Shown here in pieces: positions 17,026-26,103 of a DNA stretch of 64,000 bases. The DNA is from DATCJA01 sp963734635 (GTDB lineage: Bacteria; Acidobacteriota; Vicinamibacteria; Vicinamibacterales; UBA2999), in contig CAVTIA010000014.1 of the NCBI GenBank assembly GCA_963734635.1, forward strand, positions 372,001 to 436,000. Reading direction: 5' to 3'. A model generated the notes under the pieces. That model saw nothing but the letters and a program-made list of their open reading frames with translations. It did no database searches and was not told where the DNA came from. The translations under genes and the position numbers were made by a program. Numbering within the stretch: the first letter of the stretch is position 1; each line of letters starts with the position of its first letter.

Positions 17026-19405
17026 CGCTAACCCTCCTCATTCGAAATGGTGTGCTCTTGACGATGCCAAGAATGATCGCTGACCACTTCTGATTGTCCG
17101 CGGCAGCCTCGCGCGCGATCTTGCGCAGCGCCGCGCTGTCGTACTCTTCCAGGCCGCGACCCAGCGCATAGGTCAGCAGCCGCTCGGTGAAGTTTTCAAC
17201 GAACATGTCCTGCTTTTTCAGCAGGACATCGCGCAAGCCCGCCGGCCCGATGAACTTGGTGCCGTCGGGCAGGGCACCAGAGGCGTCGATCGGTCCTGCG
17301 CCGGGTCCGGTGGATACACGCCAGCCGCCAAGACCATCGAAGTTCTCGAGCGCGAAGCCAAGTGGGTCCATCATGCGGTGGCAGACGGCACACGTGGGAT
17401 TGGCCCTGTGCTGTTCCATGCGTTCGCGCATAGTCAGCTTCTGTTCGGTCGCATCCTCTTTCAACGATGGAACATTAGGCGGCGGAGGTGGCGGCGGCGA
17501 ACCCAGAAGCTGCTCCAGCACCCATTTGCCGCGAATGGTCGGTGCGGTCCGGTTTGGATAGGAGGTCACCGCCAATATGCTGGCTTGTCCGAGCAGTCCA
17601 TACCGGTTCGGATCTTCAAGCTTGACGCGGCGGAACTCATTGCCGTAGATGCCCTTGATCCCATAGTGCTCGGCCAGGCGCTGATTGAGGAAGGTATAGT
17701 CGGTCCTCAGCAGGTCGACGACGCTGCGATCCTCACGCAGCTGACTTTCGATCAGGAGCTCGGTTTCCTTCGCAAGAGCCCCGCGCAGGTTCTCATCGAA
17801 ATACGGGAAGGTCGTCGTATCCGGCGAGATCCTCGCGACGTTGCGCAGGAACAGCCATTGGCCGGCGAAGTTCCTTACCAGCGCCTCCGAGCGTGGATCC
17901 GCCATCATCCGCTTGACCTGGGCCTGCAGGACCGACGGGTCGGAGAGGCGGCCGCTCTCGGCCACGGTGAGCAGCTGATCGTCTGGAATGCTGCTCCACA
18001 AGAAGAAGGACAGGCGTGAGGCGAGCTCGACGTCGCTGATCCGATAGATGGTCCCGGGAGCCGCGCCGGACGGATCGACCTCCGCGCGGAAAAGGAAGGC
18101 GGGCGACACCAGAATCTTCTGCAACGCCAGCCGCACCCCCGACTCGAAGCCGCCGTTCTGTGCGCCCGTCTTGTAGAGCGCGAGCAACTGCGTCATGTCA
18201 TCGGCGCCGACCGGCCGCCGATAGGCACGGTGGGCGAGGTTGGACAGGATCTTCGTCGCGCACGCCTGCTCGTCGGCGGCCCGGGACGGATGACAGATGA
18301 AAATCCTGTCGCGGGTGACGGTCTCACCCGGCCCCTGCACGTTGAACGGACCGGCAACGGTCATAGTGCTCACGCCTTCGAAGTACGTCTGCACCACGTC
18401 GTCCCGGACCCGTTCGATAATGCCTTCCTTGATCAGCGTATCTTTCAGAAATGTCGCGGCGAGCTCTCGTGCGCCGGCCTTCACCGGCACGCGGATCTTG
18501 AGATGCGCATCGGGAGGGGTTCCGCCGCCGAGCACGATCTTCTTGGGGCTGGCCGCAACGGTGAACAGCTGGAGCCTTCGATCATCGAGCCTGAGATCGA
18601 GCTTGCGTTCCCGCTCGAGGCCCAGATATTCGTCGTCTACATTCCGTTGCAGGGTGACCGAAATCTCGTATTCGCCGTCCACCGGAAATACGTGACGCAC
18701 GATCGTGCCGCCGCGCGAGCCGATCGGCGCGCCTTCGCCCACACGATCGGTCTGAATCAGGCCATGATGAACGTTGTATGTCTGATAGGCCACGGGGATT
18801 GTGGTATCGCCCACCGCGGTCCGACTGATCCTGCGTGCTGCCGACAGATACCGCTCCATCAGGACGGGCGATACCTGCAACACGTCTGCGATGTTGTCGA
18901 AGCCGTAGCCGATGTCATCGGCCGGCAACAACTCCGCGACATCGATCTCCAGCGCCAGCAGATCGCGAACGGCGTTCCCGTATTCCGTTCGGTTGAGCCG
19001 ATGGAGCGTGCGGCGTCCCGGATTGGGCTTGGCTTCGGCCAGGCGATCGCGCCCGGTTTCGATATACCTGACGAGCGCGTCGTATGTGCCCTCTTCGGGT
19101 CGCGGCATTCCGGCAGGCGGCATCTCGCGGTTGCGCAGCTTGCGCGCCAGCTTCTCCCACGTTGCGCCGTTGGTCTCGAAATTGGCGGCGTCGAGCGTGT
19201 CGAGGTGCAGTCCTGCAAATGCCGTGGGACCGCGATGACAGCTGATGCAATATTTATCGAGTGTCGCGCGGTGAGCGGTCGCGGCAGGGGCGTTTTGCGC
19301 CGGCGCGGAGGGCGAATTCTGCGCCAGCAGCGTTACCGCGGAAAACACAACCGCGGCCGCCGCAAGTAACACGCTGATTGAGGACCGTGGCCGGGTTCGA
19401 ATCAT
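17012..19405 (-). CDS. DUF1592-type secreted cytochrome (PSCyt1/DUF1587/1592/1588/1585 architecture)
   Basis: A 797-residue exported protein. The Sec signal (ISVLLAAAAVVFSAVTLLA) is followed by a planctomycete-type cytochrome domain with heme motif CISCH near residue 53. DUF1587 (RLNRTEYGNAVRDLLAL) comes next, then DUF1592/DUF1595 (AYRRPVGADDMTQLLALYK), DUF1588 (YGLLGQASILAVTSYPNRTA) and DUF1585 at the C-terminus. A second CAVCH motif near residue 673 lies in CAVCHRMMDPLGFALENFDG. Two heme sites suggest periplasmic electron transfer. It is the first gene of an operon with DUF1552 and the ankyrin protein, and is divergent from the NosR-like gene across a 150-base gap that must contain both promoters. 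Confidence 0.88.
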   Translation of the reverse strand: MIRTRPRSSISVLLAAAAVVFSAVTLLAQNSPSAPAQNAPAATAHRATLDKYCISCHRGPTAFAGLHLDTLDAANFETNGATWEKLARKLRNREMPPAGMPRPEEGTYDALVRYIETGRDRLAEAKPNPGRRTLHRLNRTEYGNAVRDLLALEIDVAELLPADDIGYGFDNIADVLQVSPVLMERYLSAARRISRTAVGDTTIPVAYQTYNVHHGLIQTDRVGEGAPIGSRGGTIVRHVFPVDGEYEISVTLQRNVDDEYLGLERERKLDLRLDDRRLQLFTVAASPKKIVLGGGTPPDAHLKIRVPVKAGARELAATFLKDTLIKEGIIERVRDDVVQTYFEGVSTMTVAGPFNVQGPGETVTRDRIFICHPSRAADEQACATKILSNLAHRAYRRPVGADDMTQLLALYKTGAQNGGFESGVRLALQKILVSPAFLFRAEVDPSGAAPGTIYRISDVELASRLSFFLWSSIPDDQLLTVAESGRLSDPSVLQAQVKRMMADPRSEALVRNFAGQWLFLRNVARISPDTTTFPYFDENLRGALAKETELLIESQLREDRSVVDLLRTDYTFLNQRLAEHYGIKGIYGNEFRRVKLEDPNRYGLLGQASILAVTSYPNRTAPTIRGKWVLEQLLGSPPPPPPPNVPSLKEDATEQKLTMRERMEQHRANPTCAVCHRMMDPLGFALENFDGLGGWRVSTGPGAGPIDASGALPDGTKFIGPAGLRDVLLKKQDMFVENFTERLLTYALGRGLEEYDSAALRKIAREAAADNQKWSAIILGIVKSTPFRMRRVSDGSL

Positions 19406-19613
19406 TTCTCGCTCCCCCCCACGCGCAAACAGGTTACGTAGCCGGGCAGATTACACGAACGCACGCCTCCTTACAAGCGGACTTTTACGCAATTCTTGGT
19501 GGCAAAACACGCTTGTATGCTCGCGAATACTCTCGCTATTCTCAGCCTGCATTCGGATGCTGAACCTTCTGGCTGCGCTCCATGCGAGGGGCTTCCACGA
19601 CGCAGGAGGATGG

Positions 19614-21758
19614 GTGCGCAGCTTCTGTATCCCCTTGATAACACTCGCCTTCGCCCTGCCTGCCCTTGCTGAACAGGGCAAGCTGCGCGAACGGCTTACG
19701 CCCGAGGTCATGGCGGTGGTCTATCCCGGTGCCGAACGACTCGGGATGGAGGAAGGCTCGCCGCCTGCAATCGCGGTCTTCAAGGGGGACCAGGTCGTCG
19801 CCTATGTGTTTTCGACCCTCGACATCATCGCGGCGCCCGGTTATTCGACCACGCCGTTCGATGTGATCGCCGGCGTCGATCTCGGCGGCCGCATCACGGG
19901 CGCCAAGGTCGTGTTCCACCAGGAGTCCATGATCGTTCACGACACCGTGCGGCAGCGTCAGCTCGACACGCTGCTTGCGCGCGAGGCCGGCAGGCCGCTG
20001 CGCGGCGGCACCAACGCATTGCCGCCAGACTACGTCGACGGTGCAACGATCAGCGCGCGCGCCATGCGCGCCGCCGTCCTCACTACCGCGGGGCTGGTTC
20101 TCCGCGCGCACGCCCCGCGTCCAACCGCGCGGACCGCCACGCCGACGGCTGACACCGCTGTGACCGTTGCAACCGTGCCGGCCCTCGATCTCGAGAGCTT
20201 CAGGATCAAGTCCTGGAACGACCTCATCGCCGAGGGTGCCGTGGTGCAGCGACGCGTGACTTCGGGCGAGGTTGCGAAGGCCCTGGCCAATGCGGGCGCT
20301 GCCGGTCTCAAGCTCGATTGGCCGCTCGGCGCGGACGACGATCTCTATATCGAATTCATGACGGCGCTGGTGACGCCACCTGCCATCGGCGGCAATCTGC
20401 TCGGCTTGCTGAAATTCGAGGATTACAAGCGCCAACTGACAAGCGGCGCCCACGCGATCTACGTCGCCTCCAACGGATCGTACGATTTTCTCGGCAACAG
20501 GTACTTTCGAGAGTCCGAGGGCAACCGCTTCGATCGCCTGCGCGTGATTCAAGGCGGGAAGACGTTTGGCTTCGTGCAGAACGACTATTCGTACGCCACG
20601 CCCATTGAGGGGCAGCAGGTGACCGGGCTGTTCGCGCTGCCGGCCAATTCCGGTTTCGACCCCCTGAAGCCGTGGCGACTGGACATCTTGATCAATGGCG
20701 CCGGCAGTCCACCGGTGACCGTCGCATTCGGGCTCGACTACAAAATCCCGGACACCTACGTTCTCCAGATACCGGACCCTAACGTCCTCGTGCCCAAAGC
20801 GGAACCGCAGCCCGAACGTCTGCCCGAGCCGCAGCGAGAGCCAGAGTTGGAGTTTCCGCCGCCCGTCCCCACCTGGATCGAGGCCTGGAGTGACGCGCGG
20901 GTCAACATTTCGATTCTCGCGGTGCTTCTGTCGGTGCTCACTCTGATTTTCATATTCCAGGCGACGCTCACGCGCTTTCGCGTTGCCCACCGACTCGTGC
21001 GCACAGGATTTCTGCTGGTTGTTCTCGTCTGGCTCGGCTGGACCGCCGGTGTGCAGCTCTCGATCGTCAATGTCATGAACTATGTGCAAGCGCCCTTCAG
21101 TCCCGTCGATCTCGGTTTCTACCTTGCCGAACCGCTGATGGTGATCGTCGCCGGCTACACGCTCGTCTCAGTGGTGTTGATCGGGCGCGGCGTGTTCTGC
21201 GGCTGGCTGTGCCCGTTCGGGGCGTTGCAGGAACTGCTGGGCCAGCTCTCCCGCGCGCTGCGCGTGCCGCAGTGGAACCCGCCGGTCGCGTTGGAAAAGC
21301 GCTTGTGGATGGGCAAGTACATCGCAGGCGCGGTGGTGCTGGCGCTAGTGATGATGCAGATCGATCCAGCAGGCACCACAACGGAAATCGAGCCGTTCAA
21401 GACCGCGATCACCACAAGATTTACGCGCGCCTGGCCCTATGTGTTCTATGCCGGTGCACTGCTGGCGATCGGGCTGTTCTCCGAGCGGGCGTATTGCCGC
21501 TTCCTGTGTCCATTGGGTGGCGTGCTCGCATGTCTCGATCGGCTGCACCTTCTCAATCTGCTCAAGCGTCGTCCCGAGTGCGGCAGTGCGTGCCACTTGT
21601 GCGAACGCGGGTGTCCCGTGCGAGCAATCGAGCCGACGGGCAAAATCGTCACGGCGGAGTGCTTTCAGTGCCTCGATTGCCAAGTCGAATATCACGACGA
21701 GAAGCGATGTCCGCCGCTGGTGCGGGCCATCAAGCTGCGCGTAGAGGCGTCAAGGTAA
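19614..21758 (+). CDS. NosR/NirI-like membrane flavo/iron-sulfur protein
   Basis: About 714 residues. A signal peptide (SFCIPLITLAFALPALAEQ) is followed by an FMN-binding domain with DGAT near residue 142, where the Thr is the expected covalent flavin site. Membrane helices begin near residue 430. The motifs CGWLCPFG and CRFLCPLGG are near residues 529 and 628, and a cytoplasmic 2[4Fe-4S] ferredoxin module (CGSACHLCERGCP and CFQCLDC) ends the protein. This is the full NosR layout, passing electrons from the membrane pool to the periplasm. I chose GTG at 19614, preceded by AGGAGG; ATG at 19557 is an alternative. The next gene is its probable flavin transferase. No nosZ, nosD, nosF or nosY is in the window. 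Confidence 0.85.
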   Translation: MRSFCIPLITLAFALPALAEQGKLRERLTPEVMAVVYPGAERLGMEEGSPPAIAVFKGDQVVAYVFSTLDIIAAPGYSTTPFDVIAGVDLGGRITGAKVVFHQESMIVHDTVRQRQLDTLLAREAGRPLRGGTNALPPDYVDGATISARAMRAAVLTTAGLVLRAHAPRPTARTATPTADTAVTVATVPALDLESFRIKSWNDLIAEGAVVQRRVTSGEVAKALANAGAAGLKLDWPLGADDDLYIEFMTALVTPPAIGGNLLGLLKFEDYKRQLTSGAHAIYVASNGSYDFLGNRYFRESEGNRFDRLRVIQGGKTFGFVQNDYSYATPIEGQQVTGLFALPANSGFDPLKPWRLDILINGAGSPPVTVAFGLDYKIPDTYVLQIPDPNVLVPKAEPQPERLPEPQREPELEFPPPVPTWIEAWSDARVNISILAVLLSVLTLIFIFQATLTRFRVAHRLVRTGFLLVVLVWLGWTAGVQLSIVNVMNYVQAPFSPVDLGFYLAEPLMVIVAGYTLVSVVLIGRGVFCGWLCPFGALQELLGQLSRALRVPQWNPPVALEKRLWMGKYIAGAVVLALVMMQIDPAGTTTEIEPFKTAITTRFTRAWPYVFYAGALLAIGLFSERAYCRFLCPLGGVLACLDRLHLLNLLKRRPECGSACHLCERGCPVRAIEPTGKIVTAECFQCLDCQVEYHDEKRCPPLVRAIKLRVEASR

Positions 21759-21760
21759 AC

Positions 21761-22891
21761 ATGCCTGAAGAGACACTCGCAGCCCGACCAGACACGCGCG
21801 ATCTCGTTCGCGCGGACGCCCGACGGCCGACGCGCCGTCGTTTCTTGCGCGTCGTTGCGGCGGTTGCCGGCCTGCCGCCGATCATCGCGGCGGTGCGCGC
21901 GACCGCGCCCAAGCCTCAGTTGCACAGCTGGCAGGGCGATGTGCTCGGCGCAGTGGCGGAGCTCACGCTGTGGCACCCCGACGCCGCATTCGCGCAACGT
22001 ACGATCCTGCGAGTGCGCCATGAGATCGAGCGCTTCGAGCGGATCTTCAGCCTCTATCGGCCGGACAGCGAAATCTCGCGCCTCAATGAAGCCGGGAAGT
22101 TGCTCAACCCGTCGCGCGAGCTTCGCAAATTGGTCGAGGAAAGCCAACGTCTCGGTGACCTGAGCGGCGGCGCTTTTGACATTTCGGTACAGCCATTGTG
22201 GCGACTGTACGAGGCGCATTTCTGGTCGCATACCGACATCCAGCCGGACATCGCGTCCCGCGCCCGCGACGTTGCACGCACTGCGGTGGATTTCCGACAG
22301 ATCCAAACCGGCGCCGCTGCCATTGGGTTCGCACGCGCTGGCATGGCCATTACGCTGAACAGCATTGCCCAAGGCTATGTCACGGACGCCGTGGCCGACA
22401 TGCTGCGCAATGAAGGCTTTGAGAGCGCCGTGGTCGATTTAGGCGAATGCCGCACCATCGGCCGCCACCCGGATGGGCGTCCCTGGCGCATTGGCATCCG
22501 CGACGGTAGGGACTTCCGCAGCATCGACCGCATGGTCGATCTCGACGACATGGCGCTCGCCGTGTCTGGTGGGTACGGCACGACATTCGAGGCGAGCGGG
22601 CGCTTCCACCATATTTTCGATCCGCGAACCGGCGCGAGCGCTAACAGTCTTATGGACGTGGCGGTGATTGGTCCGAGGGCGACGGCAGCGGACGGGCTCG
22701 CAACCGCCATCTGCGTCGCCGGCGAGGTTCTCGCGCCGACGCTGCTCGCGGCCTATCCGCGGATGCGGGCAATTCTGACTCGGTTGGACGGGACGTCAGT
22801 GACGTTCACGGCAGCGCGCACATTTCCTTCAGGACTTCCGCGTGCCGCTTGCGAAAGCGTGCTCGATCCTTCTCTTTGCCGGTCGCAATAG
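21761..22891 (+). CDS. apbE: ApbE-family FAD:protein FMN transferase (NosX-like), Tat-exported
   Basis: A 376-residue flavin transferase that attaches FMN covalently to Thr of exported flavoproteins. A Tat signal is present (RRPTRRRFLRVVAAVAGLPP). ApbE motifs are visible: RPDSEISRLNEAGKL near residue 100, LSGGAFDISVQPLW near 135, ITLNSIAQGYVTD near 200 and HHIFDPRTG near 283, followed by ATAADGLATA (metal/FAD region). It starts two bases after the NosR-like stop, so the pair is coupled and the NosR flavin Thr is the obvious target. The frame stays open back to 21209 inside nosR, but the ATG at 21761 is the sensible start. The C-terminus overlaps the convergent SDR gene by 63 bases. Confidence 0.88.
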   Translation: MPEETLAARPDTRDLVRADARRPTRRRFLRVVAAVAGLPPIIAAVRATAPKPQLHSWQGDVLGAVAELTLWHPDAAFAQRTILRVRHEIERFERIFSLYRPDSEISRLNEAGKLLNPSRELRKLVEESQRLGDLSGGAFDISVQPLWRLYEAHFWSHTDIQPDIASRARDVARTAVDFRQIQTGAAAIGFARAGMAITLNSIAQGYVTDAVADMLRNEGFESAVVDLGECRTIGRHPDGRPWRIGIRDGRDFRSIDRMVDLDDMALAVSGGYGTTFEASGRFHHIFDPRTGASANSLMDVAVIGPRATAADGLATAICVAGEVLAPTLLAAYPRMRAILTRLDGTSVTFTAARTFPSGLPRAACESVLDPSLCRSQ

Positions 22892-23749
22892 ATCCTTCAC
22901 AGCGCGAACCAATACTGGTTGCGGCCGAGGGAGTTGGAGAGTGTAGAGATTCTCGCGCTTGATGTGATCGATGCTACGCGCAAGATCGGCCGGCCGGTCC
23001 CTGATAGATAGCACTCTTCCACTGAGCTCGTCACCTGCTCCACTCGAGAGGAACACAACAAGCGCCGTCGCCGGTTCAACAGAGTCGTCCTGTTGGTTTC
23101 TAAAGAGTTCTTCACACCAGGGCAACCAACGCCGCCCTTCCTCCGATGTGCTCAACCGCTTCGTCATGGCGGTCTTGACCGTGCCGGGTTCGATGGAGAA
23201 AACCGGGATGCCATGCGTCCGGACTTCGGTCGCGAGCGCTTCTGTGAAACGTATCACCGCAGTCTTGCTCGCGTTGTAGGCGGACATATAAGGGACCGCA
23301 ACAATCCCGGCGTAGCTGGCAACATTGATGATGCGGCCTTGCCCTCGCGCCATCATGCCCGGCAGGACAGCATGGCAGCACAAGAAAGTGCCACGGACAT
23401 TGATCTCCAGACAGGACCACCAGTCCTCGGCGTCAACCTCCCACGCCGGTCCAACCGGACCGCCTACACCAGCGTTGTTGATGAGCAAATCAATCTTGCC
23501 AAACCTTCGCTCCACGGCCCTGACGGTTTCGGCCACGTCCCGCGGGTTGGATACATCTGTCCGAAATGCCGCTGCCCGTCCACCAGCGCTCTCAACGTGC
23601 CCAACAGTTTCCGCAAGCTCCTCGTCCGTTCGCGATACCACGGCGACCGACATTCCTGTGGCCGCCAGCCCCAGCGCAAACGCGCGGCCGAGACCCCGCC
23701 CTCCGCCGGTAATCATTGCCGTTTGACCAATCACGTTTTCACCTTCCAA
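22829..23749 (-). CDS. Short-chain dehydrogenase/reductase
   Basis: A 306-residue classical SDR oxidoreductase. The cofactor motif TGGGRGLGRAF is near residue 14 and NNAGVGG near 92. The catalytic Ser lies in VASYAG near 144, with YNASK (Tyr/Lys) near 157. The PG motif SIEPGTVKTAM follows. The Arg residues in the second strand (VVSRTDEEL) suggest NADP(H) preference. It carries about 50 residues beyond the usual 250-residue SDR core; this tail is basic and lacks motifs. It is cytoplasmic, the substrate is unknown, and the 3' end overlaps the apbE end in opposite orientation by 63 bases. Confidence 0.85.
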   Translation of the reverse strand: MEGENVIGQTAMITGGGRGLGRAFALGLAATGMSVAVVSRTDEELAETVGHVESAGGRAAAFRTDVSNPRDVAETVRAVERRFGKIDLLINNAGVGGPVGPAWEVDAEDWWSCLEINVRGTFLCCHAVLPGMMARGQGRIINVASYAGIVAVPYMSAYNASKTAVIRFTEALATEVRTHGIPVFSIEPGTVKTAMTKRLSTSEEGRRWLPWCEELFRNQQDDSVEPATALVVFLSSGAGDELSGRVLSIRDRPADLARSIDHIKRENLYTLQLPRPQPVLVRAVKDLLRPAKRRIEHAFASGTRKS

Positions 23750-23896
23750 GGCCGTCTATCCCGAGCGTGAGAATACCTGTTGCAGGTAGGAGTTTGAAAA
23801 CTGTGAGACACGCCTCCGGGTTAAGTCACGGTGAGCGCTGAACCCACTCCTCCGCGAGAAGTGGGCTCAGTGCGAAGCGCTCCCATCGTGTCGCCG

Positions 23897-24466
23897 TCAG
23901 CGCCGCAGACTGAAGCCCGATAGCAATGTGAAACGCGTTCCCGCCTTCGACGGCACGATGGCCGCGTTGAGGGGGATGTTCATCGCGCCTGTCCGGAACG
24001 TGAATCCGGTCGCCAGGACGAGCGCCGTCCCTGCGGGCGTCACGTTCGGCCCAACGCCGAACTCGGCGCCGTCGCGCGTCCTGACTCCCACCATCCAGCT
24101 CAGGCTCGGCAGCAGGACGCTTTGATCCAGGCCGCCGACGAGCCCCACCCACTCGGTCACCATCGTCACGCCGCTGTCGCGCGTGAAGAACTGCTTCTCG
24201 AATTGCCAGCCGAACTGCGAGACAAATGGCCGCTCGAGTTCGATCGAGCGATCCTTCAGCTTCGCGACGGTGGCGTCAGAGAGGAGCGTGAGGCCGAAGC
24301 GCGGCCCGGACAGGTTGGCCGTCCGTGCTACAGGTGGCAGCTGCGTGCTTGTTTGCGCCGGCACCGGCCCAGCGACGGATTGGCCGAGAGCGGGACTCGA
24401 TGCGACGAGGGTCAGGACCGCGGCGCACGCGGTCGCGCGAACGATGGACGTAAAGGGTATCTGCAT
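23897..24466 (-). CDS. Secreted hypothetical protein, possibly outer-membrane beta-barrel
   Basis: A 189-residue protein with a Sec signal peptide (ATACAAVLTLVASSPALGQ). The mature part opens with PRFGLTLLSD and continues in amphipathic strands (VTMVTEWVGLVGG, SLSWMVGVRTRDGAEFGVGP, GTALVLATGFTFRTGAM). It ends TLLSGFSLRR with a terminal alternating strand as in small outer-membrane barrels. No family assigned. It lies directly upstream (18 bases on the minus strand) of the FAD-oxidase stop, that is, downstream of it in transcription order only if oriented alike. Both read minus, with the oxidase transcribed first. Confidence 0.6.
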   Translation of the reverse strand: MQIPFTSIVRATACAAVLTLVASSPALGQSVAGPVPAQTSTQLPPVARTANLSGPRFGLTLLSDATVAKLKDRSIELERPFVSQFGWQFEKQFFTRDSGVTMVTEWVGLVGGLDQSVLLPSLSWMVGVRTRDGAEFGVGPNVTPAGTALVLATGFTFRTGAMNIPLNAAIVPSKAGTRFTLLSGFSLRR

Positions 24467-24484
24467 GACCTTCCTCCTTGAGAG

Positions 24485-26000
24485 TTACGCGAACATGCTT
24501 CGGTAGTGGCGATACCAGTTGCTCTGAAACAGCTCGTCGGGATCGTGGCGGCGCTTCAGCGACAGGAACTCGGGCATCTGCGGGTAGCACCGCTCGACCT
24601 GATCGCGGCGCGCCCAGCGGTGATACGTCAGGTAGTAGCTGCCGCCGTGCTCAATGGCGAGATCGATGAGCGCGCGAAACGCGTCGGCCGCCGATGCAAC
24701 GCCTTCCGGCGTGTGCTCGACGTGCAGGTTGAAAATGACGCACGCGTACGGCTTACGCGCCCACGCCAGAAACGTCTCGTCGTCCTGCTCGATGAGGCGC
24801 ACGGTGCCGTAGATGACGTTGGCCTCGCGATCGCGAAGGACGTCGCGCGCGTCCTCCATGAACGCGGCAAGTCTCGGCCGCTCGACGTAGATCTCCGTGA
24901 TCATCTCGGTTGCCTTGAACTCGGCGCCGGTCGCCTGGTCGAGCGCGTCGTGGTAGTTGTCCACGTAGGCGGAGGAAAGCTGGGAGTCGGCCCAGTAGAT
25001 CTGTCCTGAGGTCTTCAAATAGCGTGACGAGTAGGCGTTGAACGCCAGCCTCTTGTGGGTGTGTGAGTAAAACGTCAGCCGGGCCCAGTCCTCCGGGTTG
25101 AACCGCGTCGGGTTCGGCGTCAGCGGCGTACCGGGGTCGACCGGCTCGTAACACGAGAAGACCCCGCGGCGCAGGAAGCTGTCTCGCGTGTCGTCAGTAG
25201 CGAACTGATAGTCGCCGTACAGGAAGCCGCTGCGGATCCGCTCGTCGAAGCGCTCGATGATGTTGGCGGTCTCGCCGATCGCGACGACCCGTCGAACCTT
25301 GAGGCGCGGCCGTACCCGCAGGCGCACACGCACGACGATGCCGAACAGGCCATAACCGCCGATGACGAGGCGGAAGAGATTCTGATCATGTGACCGCGAG
25401 CAGGTGCGAATCTCTCCGCGGGCGTCGAGCACGTCGATCGAGTCCACCTGCTGGACGATCGGCTTGAGCGTCAGGCCGCGGCCGTGCGCGTTGCAGGCGA
25501 GGGCACCGCCGATGCTCAGACGATCGGCACCGGTCTGCTTCTGATAGATCCCCCACTGCTTTGCCTGTCCTTCCTGAGCAGCCGCGAGCTGCTGGATCAG
25601 CTCCGGCCATTGAATGCCCGCCTCGACATCGATCACGCCGTTCTCTGCGTCGAGGCACAGGAATCGATTCAGCGCGCGAGTGTCGACGAGAACGGCCGCA
25701 TCGCTGAACTGCTGTCCGCCCATTGCATGCCGGCCGCCGGCGACGCAGACAGACCTGCCGGCCGCACCCGCGCCTATGACGGCGGCCCGCAGTTCCTCGA
25801 CGGTTCGCGGCTTGACAATCGCGGCGACGCGCGTGGTGTTGAGTTGTGAGTGCAGATCGTTGACGACCAGTCCGGCTTCGACCGGCTGGAATTGCCGACG
25901 CGTACGGCGATTGCACGCGCACCGCGCCAGCGGTGACGCAGCCGGCGGCCGGCAACACTGCGAGCGCGCCCGATGTCTTGAGGAACGCCCTGCGATTCAT
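24485..26000 (-). CDS. FAD-binding oxidoreductase (GlcD/sugar-lactone-oxidase-like), frame-broken
   Basis: Two minus-strand frames join into one protein of about 500 residues. The N-terminal frame begins at 26000 with a Tat-like/lipoprotein leader (NRRAFLKTSGALAVLPAAGC). Near 25905 the sense moves one base to the frame reading LNTTRVAAIVKPRTVEELRA. It then has GRHAMGGQQFSDAAVLVD and NAHGRGLTLKPIVQ, the PCMH FAD-binding pattern of VAO/PCMH oxidases. The C-terminal half (RYLKTSGQIYWAD, RWARRDQVERCYPQMPEF) resembles aldonolactone oxidase type domains. Covalent-flavin His may be in GGRHAMGG. The substrate is probably a sugar or alcohol (inference). The break is one base, so a sequencing indel or recent loss are both possible. 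Confidence 0.72.
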
Positions 26001-26103
26001 ACGCACGTTTGCCACAGACGTATGGTCGCGGGTGCGAGTCAGGATGTCCTGACGGATCTGCTGAAAAACCCTGAAACGCCGGAAGTTCTGTGGCCCCGGT
26101 GTC

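Noticed and set aside
21209..21760. Long upstream extension of the ApbE frame inside the NosR-like gene
   Set aside because: It is a shadow in another frame; ATG at 21761 two bases after the NosR stop starts the Tat leader.
19614..22891. Denitrification (nos) operon
   Set aside because: Only NosR- and NosX-like genes are present; no nosZ, nosD, nosF or nosY.
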